Part shown: in pieces, positions 17,342 through 25,449 of the stretch | Layout: every line of letters begins with the position of its first letter | How positions within the stretch are numbered: position 1 is the stretch's first letter | Origin: Planctomycetota bacterium | GTDB lineage: Bacteria; Planctomycetota; UBA1135 | Reading direction: 5' to 3' | NCBI GenBank assembly: GCA_021776795.1 | Contig: JAJFFC010000017.1 | Span: 62,001 to 126,000 of the forward strand | DNA: 64,000 nucleotides | Program-made: the position numbers and the translations under genes | The notes under the pieces: model-generated | Told to the model about the DNA's origin: nothing | The model's database searches: none | The model's input: only the letters and a program-made list of their open reading frames with translations

Positions 17342-18421
17342 ATGACCCAATTACCTACCTGTCCTCAATGCCATCAACTCCTTCCTGAGGGAGTCCCCGT
17401 GGGCCGCTGCCCGCACTGTCTGCTGCTTGCCGCGGCCCAAGATTCCGGACCGTACAAGCCGGGGGCCTTTGTGCCGCCAACGCCAGATGAATTGAATCAA
17501 CGCTTGGAAGCATTTGAAGTGCTCAGCTTGTTGGGCCGTGGGGGCATGGGCGCGGTGTACAAAGCGATTCACTTGCGCTTAGACCGTGTGGTCGCAATTA
17601 AATTACTGCCGCATGAGTTGGCGGAATCGGACCCGGCATTCGGCGAACGTTTTCTACGCGAAGCGCGCTCACTGGCCAAGCTGCAGCACCCCAACCTAGT
17701 CGTGGTGCATGACTTCGGCGAGGTCGATGGCCTGTATTTCATTGTCATGGAATATGTCGAAGGGCCAACCTTGCGTCGACTCTTGCAAGAGGGGGCCTTG
17801 ACCCCGGAGCGTGCCTTGGCAATCCTCCCGCAGATTTGTGAAGGCTTGCGCTATGCGCACGAGCAAGGCTTGGTCCATCGCGACATTAAGCCAGAAAACA
17901 TTCTGATTGGCGATGACGGCCGCGTGCGCATCACCGATTTTGGCTTGGCGCGCCTCACCAGTTCGGTGCGGGGCGACATTTCCCTAACCGGAAGTGCGCA
18001 GTCTTTAGGCACGCCGCACTACATGGCGCCGGAACAGTTGCGTGATCCAGATAGCGTGGACCATCGCGCCGACATCTTCGCCCTTGGTGTGGTGTTTTAT
18101 GAAATGCTGACCGGGCATCTGCCGCACGGCCGTTTCCCGCTGCCTTCGACCGAGTCCGGAGTTGGCAAAGTCGTCGATGAGGTGGTGTTGCGCTCCCTTG
18201 AGCCAGATCCGAATCAGCGCTATCAGCGCGCCGATGACGTCGAACGCGCTTTAGGGCAAGAGCCTAGCCCAGAACCTCGGCCGCGAGTGGAGGAGCCGAG
18301 TCCACTCGCCTTCCCAGCCGCCGAAGGTTGTTGGCCCAAAGGAAACTCAATACACAAATCGGGCGCTTGGCTTTGCGATTGCCGCGACCGTGACCGCCTT
18401 CTTGCCTTGGGGAGCGATTGA
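17342..18421 (+). CDS. Serine/threonine protein kinase with N-terminal zinc ribbon (probably frameshifted near its 3' end)
   Basis: The N-terminus has a CPQC...CPHC zinc ribbon (residues about 7-30), followed by a complete Hanks-type kinase domain: glycine loop LLGRGGMGAVYKA, VAIK lysine, HRDIKPENI catalytic loop, DFG in ITDFGLARL and GTPHYMAPEQ. GGAGAA about 10 bases before ATG 17342 is a good ribosome site. After the kinase domain the linker turns proline/glutamate rich, and the last 30 or so codons look like non-coding frame, while another frame carries a transmembrane continuation (next entry). It probably works with the sigma factor just upstream. The intact protein would be about 511 residues. 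Confidence 0.88.
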   Translation: MTQLPTCPQCHQLLPEGVPVGRCPHCLLLAAAQDSGPYKPGAFVPPTPDELNQRLEAFEVLSLLGRGGMGAVYKAIHLRLDRVVAIKLLPHELAESDPAFGERFLREARSLAKLQHPNLVVVHDFGEVDGLYFIVMEYVEGPTLRRLLQEGALTPERALAILPQICEGLRYAHEQGLVHRDIKPENILIGDDGRVRITDFGLARLTSSVRGDISLTGSAQSLGTPHYMAPEQLRDPDSVDHRADIFALGVVFYEMLTGHLPHGRFPLPSTESGVGKVVDEVVLRSLEPDPNQRYQRADDVERALGQEPSPEPRPRVEEPSPLAFPAAEGCWPKGNSIHKSGAWLCDCRDRDRLLALGSD

Positions 18422-18878
18422 AGGTGGCGGCCTGATGTCGATCCCATGGAATCTGAGTGACGGCACCATCAGTATCTGGTTTCTCACCATTCCGCTTTGG
18501 ATGATTCCCGCCGTTTCGGCAATCTTGGCGCTATTGCTGGTTTTCCACGTTAGGGGTTCGATGGGATTGCCATGGAAAGTTCTCAGTCGCGTCACCATGG
18601 GAACCTTTCTCGTGTGCGCCTTTGGTTTAGGCGTTGGCCTCTATTCCATGACCTCAGGCAATGGCGGAGGGGGCTATGTCGCACCGACCAGTCTCACCAT
18701 CGATGGCCAGCCGGTCGAGATGGACTCGGAAATGGCCTCGGCTTTTCTTGGCATGCTTCCCAGCAACTCCGATCCCTACCTCAGTCCTGGCCCAGGAGTT
18801 TTCTTAACTACGCTTATGCTGCTCTTGCTGTGGTTCCCGCTACACCGACTGGCACGTCGCCAAGCCGGGAAAGACTAA
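18390..18878 (+). CDS. Membrane C-terminus of the kinase, in a shifted frame
   Basis: This frame is open from 18255 and reads SQPPKVVGPKETQ followed by ALGFAIAATVTAFLPWGAI, then hydrophobic segments TISIWFLTIPLWMIPAVSA, VTMGTFLVCAFGLGVGLYSM and VFLTTLMLLLLWFPL. It continues the kinase linker if one base is skipped around 18300-18320 (for example in the GCCTTCCC stretch). I treat it as the membrane anchor of the upstream kinase rather than an independent gene; the GTG at 18390 is only a formal start. Its TAA stop overlaps the convergent gene's TAG in a 4-base CTAA. Confidence 0.6.
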   Translation: MTAFLPWGAIEGGGLMSIPWNLSDGTISIWFLTIPLWMIPAVSAILALLLVFHVRGSMGLPWKVLSRVTMGTFLVCAFGLGVGLYSMTSGNGGGGYVAPTSLTIDGQPVEMDSEMASAFLGMLPSNSDPYLSPGPGVFLTTLMLLLLWFPLHRLARRQAGKD

Positions 18879-20617
18879 GGCGTCTTGTGCAGGCGAAATA
18901 CGCGAATCTGCGAACCCTCCCCAACGGCCACATAGTCTTTCTGCGGACTCAAAACGGCATGAGTCCCCTTTAGATCGGTCAGTCGTTGAGTCTGCTTCAA
19001 ATTCTGCTCCTGAACCAAGCCAAGGGCGGGGTATTGCCAGTTTCCAGTAATGCAAAGAAGGGTTTCCTCATCGAGGTAGCGGGCCCACTGCAAATTCTTG
19101 ATGCTAAATGTTTGCCAGGAATACTCGCGGAGAGGATGTAGGGAGTCCGCGTTCGCCACAAAGGCTTGGGGAAAACTCTCCCCTCCGATCCAACTTGACA
19201 TCCTCGTGGCATAGAGGATTCTTTTGCCATCAGGTGAGGCGGTAACCGTGATTGCAGGTCCACCGGTATCCCCACCCGTTTGGCGTACATGCGCAAGCTG
19301 GGTGCCGTCCCGTTGAAATTGGGCAATGCTGCCTGAGTAGGCATGCTGCGATTCCGATCCTGTAATCAGCAGCCCCGAGCTATCGGGCAACCAGGCAATG
19401 TCCGTGACCCGATTGTGGAAATCAATGGTTCTCCATTCCCCTGTGGGCAGGTGAACTAAGGAGTGGCGATTCTCAAAATAACCTCCACCAACAAACAAGG
19501 TTGTATGGTCAGGCGAAAGAGACATATCCAGTCCTCCCTGATTCCAGCCACCAAATAAATTGTGGCCCGGGTGCCTCATTACCTGTGGTGGCAGAATTTG
19601 ATGTTGGACCGATCCTGACTCGGCATCGATTTGCACCAGACCCTTTGAGTATGACATGAGAAAGGTGCCATCTTCCGTTCCCTGTGAGATGGATCTTGCC
19701 TCAGGGTAGCGATGAATGGCCGCTCCATCTTCAAGACGATAGATGGTGGTGCCTTCACCGGTGGCACATAAAAATTCACTTGATGGCGAAAAAGCCACAT
19801 CGTCGACGGTGGTCTTCTGTAAATAGGAAAACAGCTCGGTGCCTCCCTGTGCAGCCCCGACGTGCAGCCAACCCTGGTGCAGGTTTAATGTCATGGTCCG
19901 GCCCTGAGGGGCTGAGCGAAAGAGATAGGGGCGGTGCTTCACTTGCCTTATCTTCCAAAGTCTCTCGCGGATGCTTTGATATAGCGTTTTTCGCCATATG
20001 TATTTGGGCTTTGGCGTGATGGGCAGAAAGACATCGTCACTCAACTCGGCGCGCCATAGCCTTCCGGAGTACTCCTGCATCAATAACTCCGTTTCTTGCT
20101 CCACGTAGCGGAGCGAGCCACCATGAGATGTCGAGGAGTGAATTTTGCGCTCGACCTCCCAGGTCTCGGTGTTTAGAAGGATGACCCCCTCCGTATTTAC
20201 AGATGCAGCAAGCTGAGTGCTGTCTTGAGTCCAAGCCAAACCACCGCAATCGAATGCAGGACGGGAAAACACCACTTCCCCATCCAGCGTCATGACCAAT
20301 AGGCGTTCGCCGCCGACGGCCACCCATTCACCGCTAGGGCTGAACGCAGCAGACCAAACCCCGCGGTCACTGAGTGGCGCGAGTGGCCGAACCTCTAGGG
20401 TTTCCAAATCGCACAACACGACATCGCCAAGTTCGCCGCCGGTGACAAGAAAACGGCCACTGGGAGACACATCGGCGGCAATAATCCTGCCGCCCCTAAG
20501 AGACAGTGTGTGCGCGAGCTCTAAGTGATAACCAAAGTCAGGCTCACTCTCGACGCCTTCTTGCGCAGGGGTTAGCGCGCTAAGGCAAAGACAAATCTGG
20601 AGTCCAAGAGCAATCAA
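18875..20617 (-). CDS. Secreted WD40-like beta-propeller protein
   Basis: 580 residues with a probable signal peptide (MIALGLQICLCLSALTPAQ) and repeated propeller blades such as IIAADVSPSGRFLVTGGELGDVVLCDLETLE and VWSAAFSPSGEWVAVGG. The best start is TTG 20617, which overlaps the upstream stop as TTGA and gives the signal peptide. It is the last gene of a three-gene minus-strand set with two PD40 proteins, so co-expression is likely. No catalytic motif is visible; the protein probably binds a partner outside the cytoplasm. It ends in a 4-base tail-to-tail overlap with the kinase gene. Confidence 0.72.
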   Translation of the reverse strand: MIALGLQICLCLSALTPAQEGVESEPDFGYHLELAHTLSLRGGRIIAADVSPSGRFLVTGGELGDVVLCDLETLEVRPLAPLSDRGVWSAAFSPSGEWVAVGGERLLVMTLDGEVVFSRPAFDCGGLAWTQDSTQLAASVNTEGVILLNTETWEVERKIHSSTSHGGSLRYVEQETELLMQEYSGRLWRAELSDDVFLPITPKPKYIWRKTLYQSIRERLWKIRQVKHRPYLFRSAPQGRTMTLNLHQGWLHVGAAQGGTELFSYLQKTTVDDVAFSPSSEFLCATGEGTTIYRLEDGAAIHRYPEARSISQGTEDGTFLMSYSKGLVQIDAESGSVQHQILPPQVMRHPGHNLFGGWNQGGLDMSLSPDHTTLFVGGGYFENRHSLVHLPTGEWRTIDFHNRVTDIAWLPDSSGLLITGSESQHAYSGSIAQFQRDGTQLAHVRQTGGDTGGPAITVTASPDGKRILYATRMSSWIGGESFPQAFVANADSLHPLREYSWQTFSIKNLQWARYLDEETLLCITGNWQYPALGLVQEQNLKQTQRLTDLKGTHAVLSPQKDYVAVGEGSQIRVFRLHKTP

Positions 20618-22203
20618 AGCTCCATGACATTCGTTGGAGTACAGGTGGCTAAATTCACAGCCTGTACTCTAAGCCCGCAGGCGCCGGCGGGGGCGACGAA
20701 GGGGAAGGGCGCTACGCCGAGACTGTTGGTGATGGCAATCCCACCGAGCTGCGGCTGTCCTATCGCCAGTTCCACGCCTTGGCAGGGGCCGGTAGTTTGC
20801 ACATGGCTCCCGGCAGCCCCAAACAACATGGCGACGGCTTGACCGGGAGTACCTCCGGAAACCAGAAGGGTGACGCCGCCTGGGCAAAGGCCCTGCTTGG
20901 TCAAGGCAGGCCCGCGTCGGTCATGCACAAAGATGTCCGTGACCGCATTGGAATCATTGGGAACTAAGTTCGTGGAAGCGCTAGCAAAGGCAACGAGTTG
21001 CCCATTCGCGGACAGTGTGGCAAAGTCGGACATGCCGTTGGTCTCTTCACCGAGGGCATTTTTGCTGATTCGCTCCGTGATTCCTGTTGTCGTGTCATGC
21101 AGGAAAAGATCGGCCTGATTATTGGTATCTCCGAATACCAGATTCGTCGCAAGACTATCGAAAACGATGTAGCGCCCATTGGCCGAGATGAATGGATCAT
21201 GAGAGGAGGCATTCGCTTCTGCACCAGAAGAGCTCACGCTGACTCGAGTGGTCTGTGCTGTAGCACGGTCATGTAGAAAAATATCGCTACCGACTCCAGA
21301 ATCCCCAACAACAAGTTCGGATGAAGAGCTGAAGAAGGCAACAAAGCGGCCGTCCTCTGAAATCGATGGCGCATAAGAGAACCCTCGAGACCCTGCTCCA
21401 AAGGAGTCAACGCTCACAGCCGTGGTCTGTGCCGTGAGCTGATCATGGACAAATACGTTCTTATAGATTGCAGGGAGTCCGGCCACCAAATTCTCAGCAT
21501 AACTGGTGAATGCGATGAAGCGACCGTGCTTGGAAATCGAAGGGAAATCAAATCCAGATAACCGATCGCCCTCGATGCCAGAGGAAGACACGCTCACTCT
21601 TTTTGTTGTGCCGGTGGTGGTGTCGTGAACAAATACATCCCCTACGCTGTTGGTGTCATTGGCAACTAAGTTCAGCGCAATACTGTTGAAGGCAACATGT
21701 CGGCCGTCTGCAGAAATGACGGGGTAGCTTGAGTCGCGATCTCCTTCGACTCCCAGCGAATTGACACTAACGCGAGTCGTTATCGAAGTGACTCGATCGT
21801 GTAAGAAAATGTCCGAACGTTGACCCTGGTCACCAGTCACGAGATTGTCCGCCGAACTTTCAAATGCGACGAAGCGTCCATTTGCAGAAATAGCTGGGCG
21901 AATTGATCTTCCATTGCCTTCGACTCCATGAGAGCTCACGCTTACTCTGGATACTTTCCCAGAGAACCGGTCATGGACGAAAATATCTATTTCATTGTTG
22001 TTGTCGCTGGGCACCAAATTCCCATCGGCGCTCTGAAACGCGATGTACCTTCCGTTGCCGGAGATCGCGGGGCGCAGCGATTCTTCCGTTGCCTCTCCGC
22101 CGGAAGAATCAACACTAATGCGGGCGATTCCATGCTGTTCACCGGCAACAGGGCAGGTAAAGAGCAAGGCTACAGAAAAGCAAGTCAGGGCGGTTGATTT
22201 CAT
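20614..22203 (-). CDS. Secreted PD40-repeat protein with a shared C-terminal domain, paralogue A
   Basis: 529 residues: a signal peptide, then about seven or eight TolB/PD40-like blades with a period near 58 residues (FVHD..T..TTRVSV.S.G.EG...S..P.IS.DGR.VAF.S.A.NLV..DTN...D). The C-terminal 90 residues (CPGGVTLLVSGGTPGQAVAM, VELAIGQPQLGG) form a separate domain also seen in the next gene. Blades of this type make a beta-propeller; no enzyme motif is seen. It lies 6 bases after paralogue B and overlaps the WD40 gene, so the three genes are probably co-transcribed. Confidence 0.8.
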   Translation of the reverse strand: MKSTALTCFSVALLFTCPVAGEQHGIARISVDSSGGEATEESLRPAISGNGRYIAFQSADGNLVPSDNNNEIDIFVHDRFSGKVSRVSVSSHGVEGNGRSIRPAISANGRFVAFESSADNLVTGDQGQRSDIFLHDRVTSITTRVSVNSLGVEGDRDSSYPVISADGRHVAFNSIALNLVANDTNSVGDVFVHDTTTGTTKRVSVSSSGIEGDRLSGFDFPSISKHGRFIAFTSYAENLVAGLPAIYKNVFVHDQLTAQTTAVSVDSFGAGSRGFSYAPSISEDGRFVAFFSSSSELVVGDSGVGSDIFLHDRATAQTTRVSVSSSGAEANASSHDPFISANGRYIVFDSLATNLVFGDTNNQADLFLHDTTTGITERISKNALGEETNGMSDFATLSANGQLVAFASASTNLVPNDSNAVTDIFVHDRRGPALTKQGLCPGGVTLLVSGGTPGQAVAMLFGAAGSHVQTTGPCQGVELAIGQPQLGGIAITNSLGVAPFPFVAPAGACGLRVQAVNLATCTPTNVMEL

Positions 22204-22209
22204 GATGTT

Positions 22210-23796
22210 CTAAAGCTCCATGACATTCGTGGGGGTGCAGGTAGAAAGATTGACGGCTTGCACTCTCGTCCCGCAGGCACCGGCGGGAGCAACGAAGGGG
22301 AAGAGCGCTTGGCCGACACCATTGATGATGGCAATCCCGCCAAGTTGCGGTTGGCCAATCGCCAGATCCACGCCTTGGCAGGGTCCGGTAGTTTGCAGAT
22401 GGCTCCCGGCAGGTCCAAACAGCATGGCGACGGCTTGACCGGGAGTGCCCCCGGAAACCAGAAGGGTGATTCCGCCTGGGCAAAGACCTTCTTTGCTAAG
22501 GGTCTGGCCAAGGCGATTGTGCACGAAAATATCTGTCATCAAATTTTGATCGTTGGGCACCAAGTTATTGCCGAGAGTACCGAACCCGATAAGTTTGCCG
22601 TCAGGAGAAATCGATGGATACTGGGAGAAAGCCACAGCTTCTCCACCTAGAGAATTGACACTCACTCTCGTGGTGATTCCTGTGCTAGCTTGGCGGAGAA
22701 AAATATCTTGAACACCATTGGTATCGCCAGCGACCAAATTGCTCGCCGAGCTTTGGAAAACAAGCCATGAGCCATCTGCAGAAATGTGAGGCCTGCCAGA
22801 ATCTTCATTGCTTTCCTGGCCAGAGGAATCGACACTGGCACGGATTGTGATTCCGGTGTTACGGTCATGCACGAATACATCGTCTGCATTGTTGGTGTCG
22901 TTGGTTACGAGATTAGAGGCAGAACTCTCCATGCCGACAAATCGGCCGTCCTCCGAAATTGTGGCTAAGAAGGAAAAGCCGTTCCCCTCCAAGCCGAAAG
23001 AATCCACGCTAGCTCTGGTCGTGATTCGTTGCATCCGATCATGCACATAAACATCTTTGCTTCTGTTGGTGTCGCCTGGGACCAAATTTGTCGCCGAGCT
23101 GTCAAACGCAATGTAGCGCCCGTTCTTAGAAATAGATGGCGGCCACCATCCGGAACGAAAATCCCCCTCAAGCCCATTGGAGTCCACACTCACTCTGGTG
23201 GTGTGCCCCGTGGCTAGATCGTGAGCAAAAACATCCCCAGTGAAATTGAGATCACTGAGAACTAAATTGGTGGCATCGGAGATGAAGGCAACGGTTGAGC
23301 CATCAGCAGAAATTTTTGGATGTGAACTCCCCAGATTTCCTTCAATCCCCAAGGTAGATACATTGATTCGTTCCGTGGTACCCAGAAGTCGATCATGGAC
23401 AAAAATATCGCTATGAAAATTGGTGTCCCCAAAAACTAAATTGGAAGCGCCACTCTCGAATGCAACAAAACGGCCATCGCCAGAAATAGATGGCCGGAAG
23501 GAATAGTCATTACCTTCAACGCCCAGAGAATCGACACTGACGCGAGTCACTTCCCCGGTGAGCCGGTCATGGACAAAAACATCGAATGCGTTGTTGTTGT
23601 CTCCGGTTACCAGATTGGAACCTTTGCTGGCGAAGACCACGAATCTACCGTTGGCAGAGAAAAACTGACGTGCCGAGAACTCATTGGCCTCGGCCCCTGC
23701 AGAATCCACGCTAATGCGTGTGGTGCTTTGGGCGTAAGAAGGAGAACTGAGGCTAAGCAGCAGTCCAATTGCGATTAAGGGGGAGACTCTGACCAT
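22210..23796 (-). CDS. Secreted PD40-repeat protein with a shared C-terminal domain, paralogue B
   Basis: 528 residues with the same plan as its neighbour: signal peptide (MVRVSPLIAIGLLLSLSSPSYAQ), seven or eight PD40-type blades and the C-terminal LVSGGTPGQAVAMLFGPAGS domain. The two genes share near-identical 3' ends at the DNA level (for example AGCTCCATGACATTCGT on the plus strand at both), indicating tandem duplication or gene conversion. A third, more diverged copy lies at 33745-35323. Probably cell-surface or periplasmic; ligand unknown. Confidence 0.8.
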   Translation of the reverse strand: MVRVSPLIAIGLLLSLSSPSYAQSTTRISVDSAGAEANEFSARQFFSANGRFVVFASKGSNLVTGDNNNAFDVFVHDRLTGEVTRVSVDSLGVEGNDYSFRPSISGDGRFVAFESGASNLVFGDTNFHSDIFVHDRLLGTTERINVSTLGIEGNLGSSHPKISADGSTVAFISDATNLVLSDLNFTGDVFAHDLATGHTTRVSVDSNGLEGDFRSGWWPPSISKNGRYIAFDSSATNLVPGDTNRSKDVYVHDRMQRITTRASVDSFGLEGNGFSFLATISEDGRFVGMESSASNLVTNDTNNADDVFVHDRNTGITIRASVDSSGQESNEDSGRPHISADGSWLVFQSSASNLVAGDTNGVQDIFLRQASTGITTRVSVNSLGGEAVAFSQYPSISPDGKLIGFGTLGNNLVPNDQNLMTDIFVHNRLGQTLSKEGLCPGGITLLVSGGTPGQAVAMLFGPAGSHLQTTGPCQGVDLAIGQPQLGGIAIINGVGQALFPFVAPAGACGTRVQAVNLSTCTPTNVMEL

Positions 23797-23876
23797 GGGT
23801 AATGCCAGTGGGGGTTATTCATTGTCTAGCAATTCCCGTTCCAGTGGGAAAGGGCCCAATATTGTGCTAATTCGCA

Positions 23877-25421
23877 CTATGGGATTGGCAGCATTTGCCC
23901 TGAAGCCCTGTCTAGAGGGCGCTGAGCGTTGTTTAGGCGCATCCATTCCCGTAGAGCGTCTTGCATCTGTGCGGCTTTCTCCACCTCTGTGGCCATCAGA
24001 TTGTTGCGCTCGCCGAGGTCCTCGGCCAAGTGAAAGAGTTCCCATTCGGCACTCTCGTACCAATAGATGATCTTCCAATCGCCATCACGCAACGCGGTGA
24101 ATGGTTCATAGCGGTCTCCCTTCGGTCCCCATTTGTGCGGGTAGTTCCACGCTAGAACTCGCGGAGGAATGTCGAGACCAAGGCGCCAGTGCTTACTTAG
24201 ATTGACGCCCTCTCGATACGGAATGGAGGGCGGCGAATGGTATTGGTGGCCAAAGGCAATAAAGGTGTAGTACAGGTCGTTGGTGGTGATGGGGGTATCC
24301 AGTAGCTGGCCAGGGGAGTGCAGGCGATCTGATGTCACACCACGAATGGCGTCGTCGGCATAGCCCACAACGAAGGGCACGCGGATGCCACCTTCGTAAC
24401 CAGAACTCTTCCCGCTCCGCAGCGGCGCATTGTGTGTACCCGCTCCCGTTCCGCTTGGAGTTTGACCGCGCGCCCCGACGCTGTAACCGCCATTGTCTGA
24501 AGTGAACACGATCAGCGTATTCTCTGCGAGGTCGAGTTCTTCAAGCTTCGTCAACATGCGGCCGATGCTGTGGTCCACTCCTTCAATCAAGGAGGCATAG
24601 GCGGCTTCTTTGTTGTCCAAGCCGGCTTCGCGATAAGCAGGGGCGAAGCGTTCATCGGCCTGAATCGGGGTATGTACTGCATAGTGACTGAAGTCGAGAA
24701 AGAATGGGCGGCCATCGGCGGCGGCTACTTCGAGCTCTCGTTCCATTTCCAAAGTGAGTGCCTCGGTGAGAAAAATGTCCTGGCCGTGATACTTCTCGAG
24801 CCCGGGCACGGCCCATGGGTTATCCGCGCCATTGCCAAAGTTGTCGGTGCCGTAATAACTTCCCGGCGCGCCAGCGGCATGCCCCGCGATATTGACATCG
24901 AAACCAAGATTGCGCGGATCAGCCCCGGGAGTTCCAATGGCTGCAAAGTGAGCTTTGCCAATGAAGATGGTGCGGTACCCTTGCTTGCGCAACAATTCAG
25001 GAAGCAGCAGCGGTCCAGGGGCTAAACCGGTCTTGCACCAATCCGGATCCGCCAAGTCCGGCATCTTGCGCGAGAAGTCACGATCGGTATGCAGAGTCCA
25101 ATCGGTGATGTGGGTTCGCGCGGGTTGCTCGCCGGAAAGCAGTCCAGCGCGGGTTGGGGTACACACAGAACCCGTGGCGTAAGCATTGGAGTAGCGCAAG
25201 CCAACCGCAGCGAGCCGCTCCAGATTTGGCGTTCGATAGCGCGCCTGGAAGGAGGTTGGCTCCGGTGTAAAGGCAACACCGGTGTCCTGCCAGCCAAGAT
25301 CATCGACCAAAATCAATATGATATTGGACGGCTTGGGGACCGGTGTATGTTGCGTCGGCGTTTGGCATGCGGCGAGCAAACAGCCGACAGCTAGAAGAGT
25401 TAGGGCGTGGCCAAGCTTCAA
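23877..25421 (-). CDS. Lipoprotein arylsulfatase (Cys-type, CxPxR)
   Basis: 514 residues. The TTG start at 25421 gives a clean lipoprotein signal (MKLGHALTLLAVGCLLAACQ, lipobox LAAC, C19); upstream in-frame sequence runs into the BamA-like gene and looks non-coding. The sulfatase fold begins IILILVDDLGWQDTG with the metal aspartates, and the formylglycine site is C87-T-P-T-R. Further landmarks are VFTSDNGGYSVG and KWGPKGDRYEPFTALRDGDWKIIYW. It probably removes sulfate from a polysaccharide at the cell surface after its cysteine is converted by a formylglycine-generating enzyme encoded elsewhere. Start is the least certain part. Confidence 0.86.
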   Translation of the reverse strand: MKLGHALTLLAVGCLLAACQTPTQHTPVPKPSNIILILVDDLGWQDTGVAFTPEPTSFQARYRTPNLERLAAVGLRYSNAYATGSVCTPTRAGLLSGEQPARTHITDWTLHTDRDFSRKMPDLADPDWCKTGLAPGPLLLPELLRKQGYRTIFIGKAHFAAIGTPGADPRNLGFDVNIAGHAAGAPGSYYGTDNFGNGADNPWAVPGLEKYHGQDIFLTEALTLEMERELEVAAADGRPFFLDFSHYAVHTPIQADERFAPAYREAGLDNKEAAYASLIEGVDHSIGRMLTKLEELDLAENTLIVFTSDNGGYSVGARGQTPSGTGAGTHNAPLRSGKSSGYEGGIRVPFVVGYADDAIRGVTSDRLHSPGQLLDTPITTNDLYYTFIAFGHQYHSPPSIPYREGVNLSKHWRLGLDIPPRVLAWNYPHKWGPKGDRYEPFTALRDGDWKIIYWYESAEWELFHLAEDLGERNNLMATEVEKAAQMQDALREWMRLNNAQRPLDRASGQMLPIP

Positions 25422-25449
25422 GGTCCACGCAATGTAGCGCGTAGGCGCT

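Noticed and set aside
20614-23796. Regular repeats considered as a CRISPR or satellite array
   Set aside because: The period (about 58 codons) follows the propeller blades and the repeats are diverged coding sequence.
23833-23876. Short inverted repeats after the lipoprotein sulfatase as terminators
   Set aside because: Stems are only four or five bases and no T run follows.
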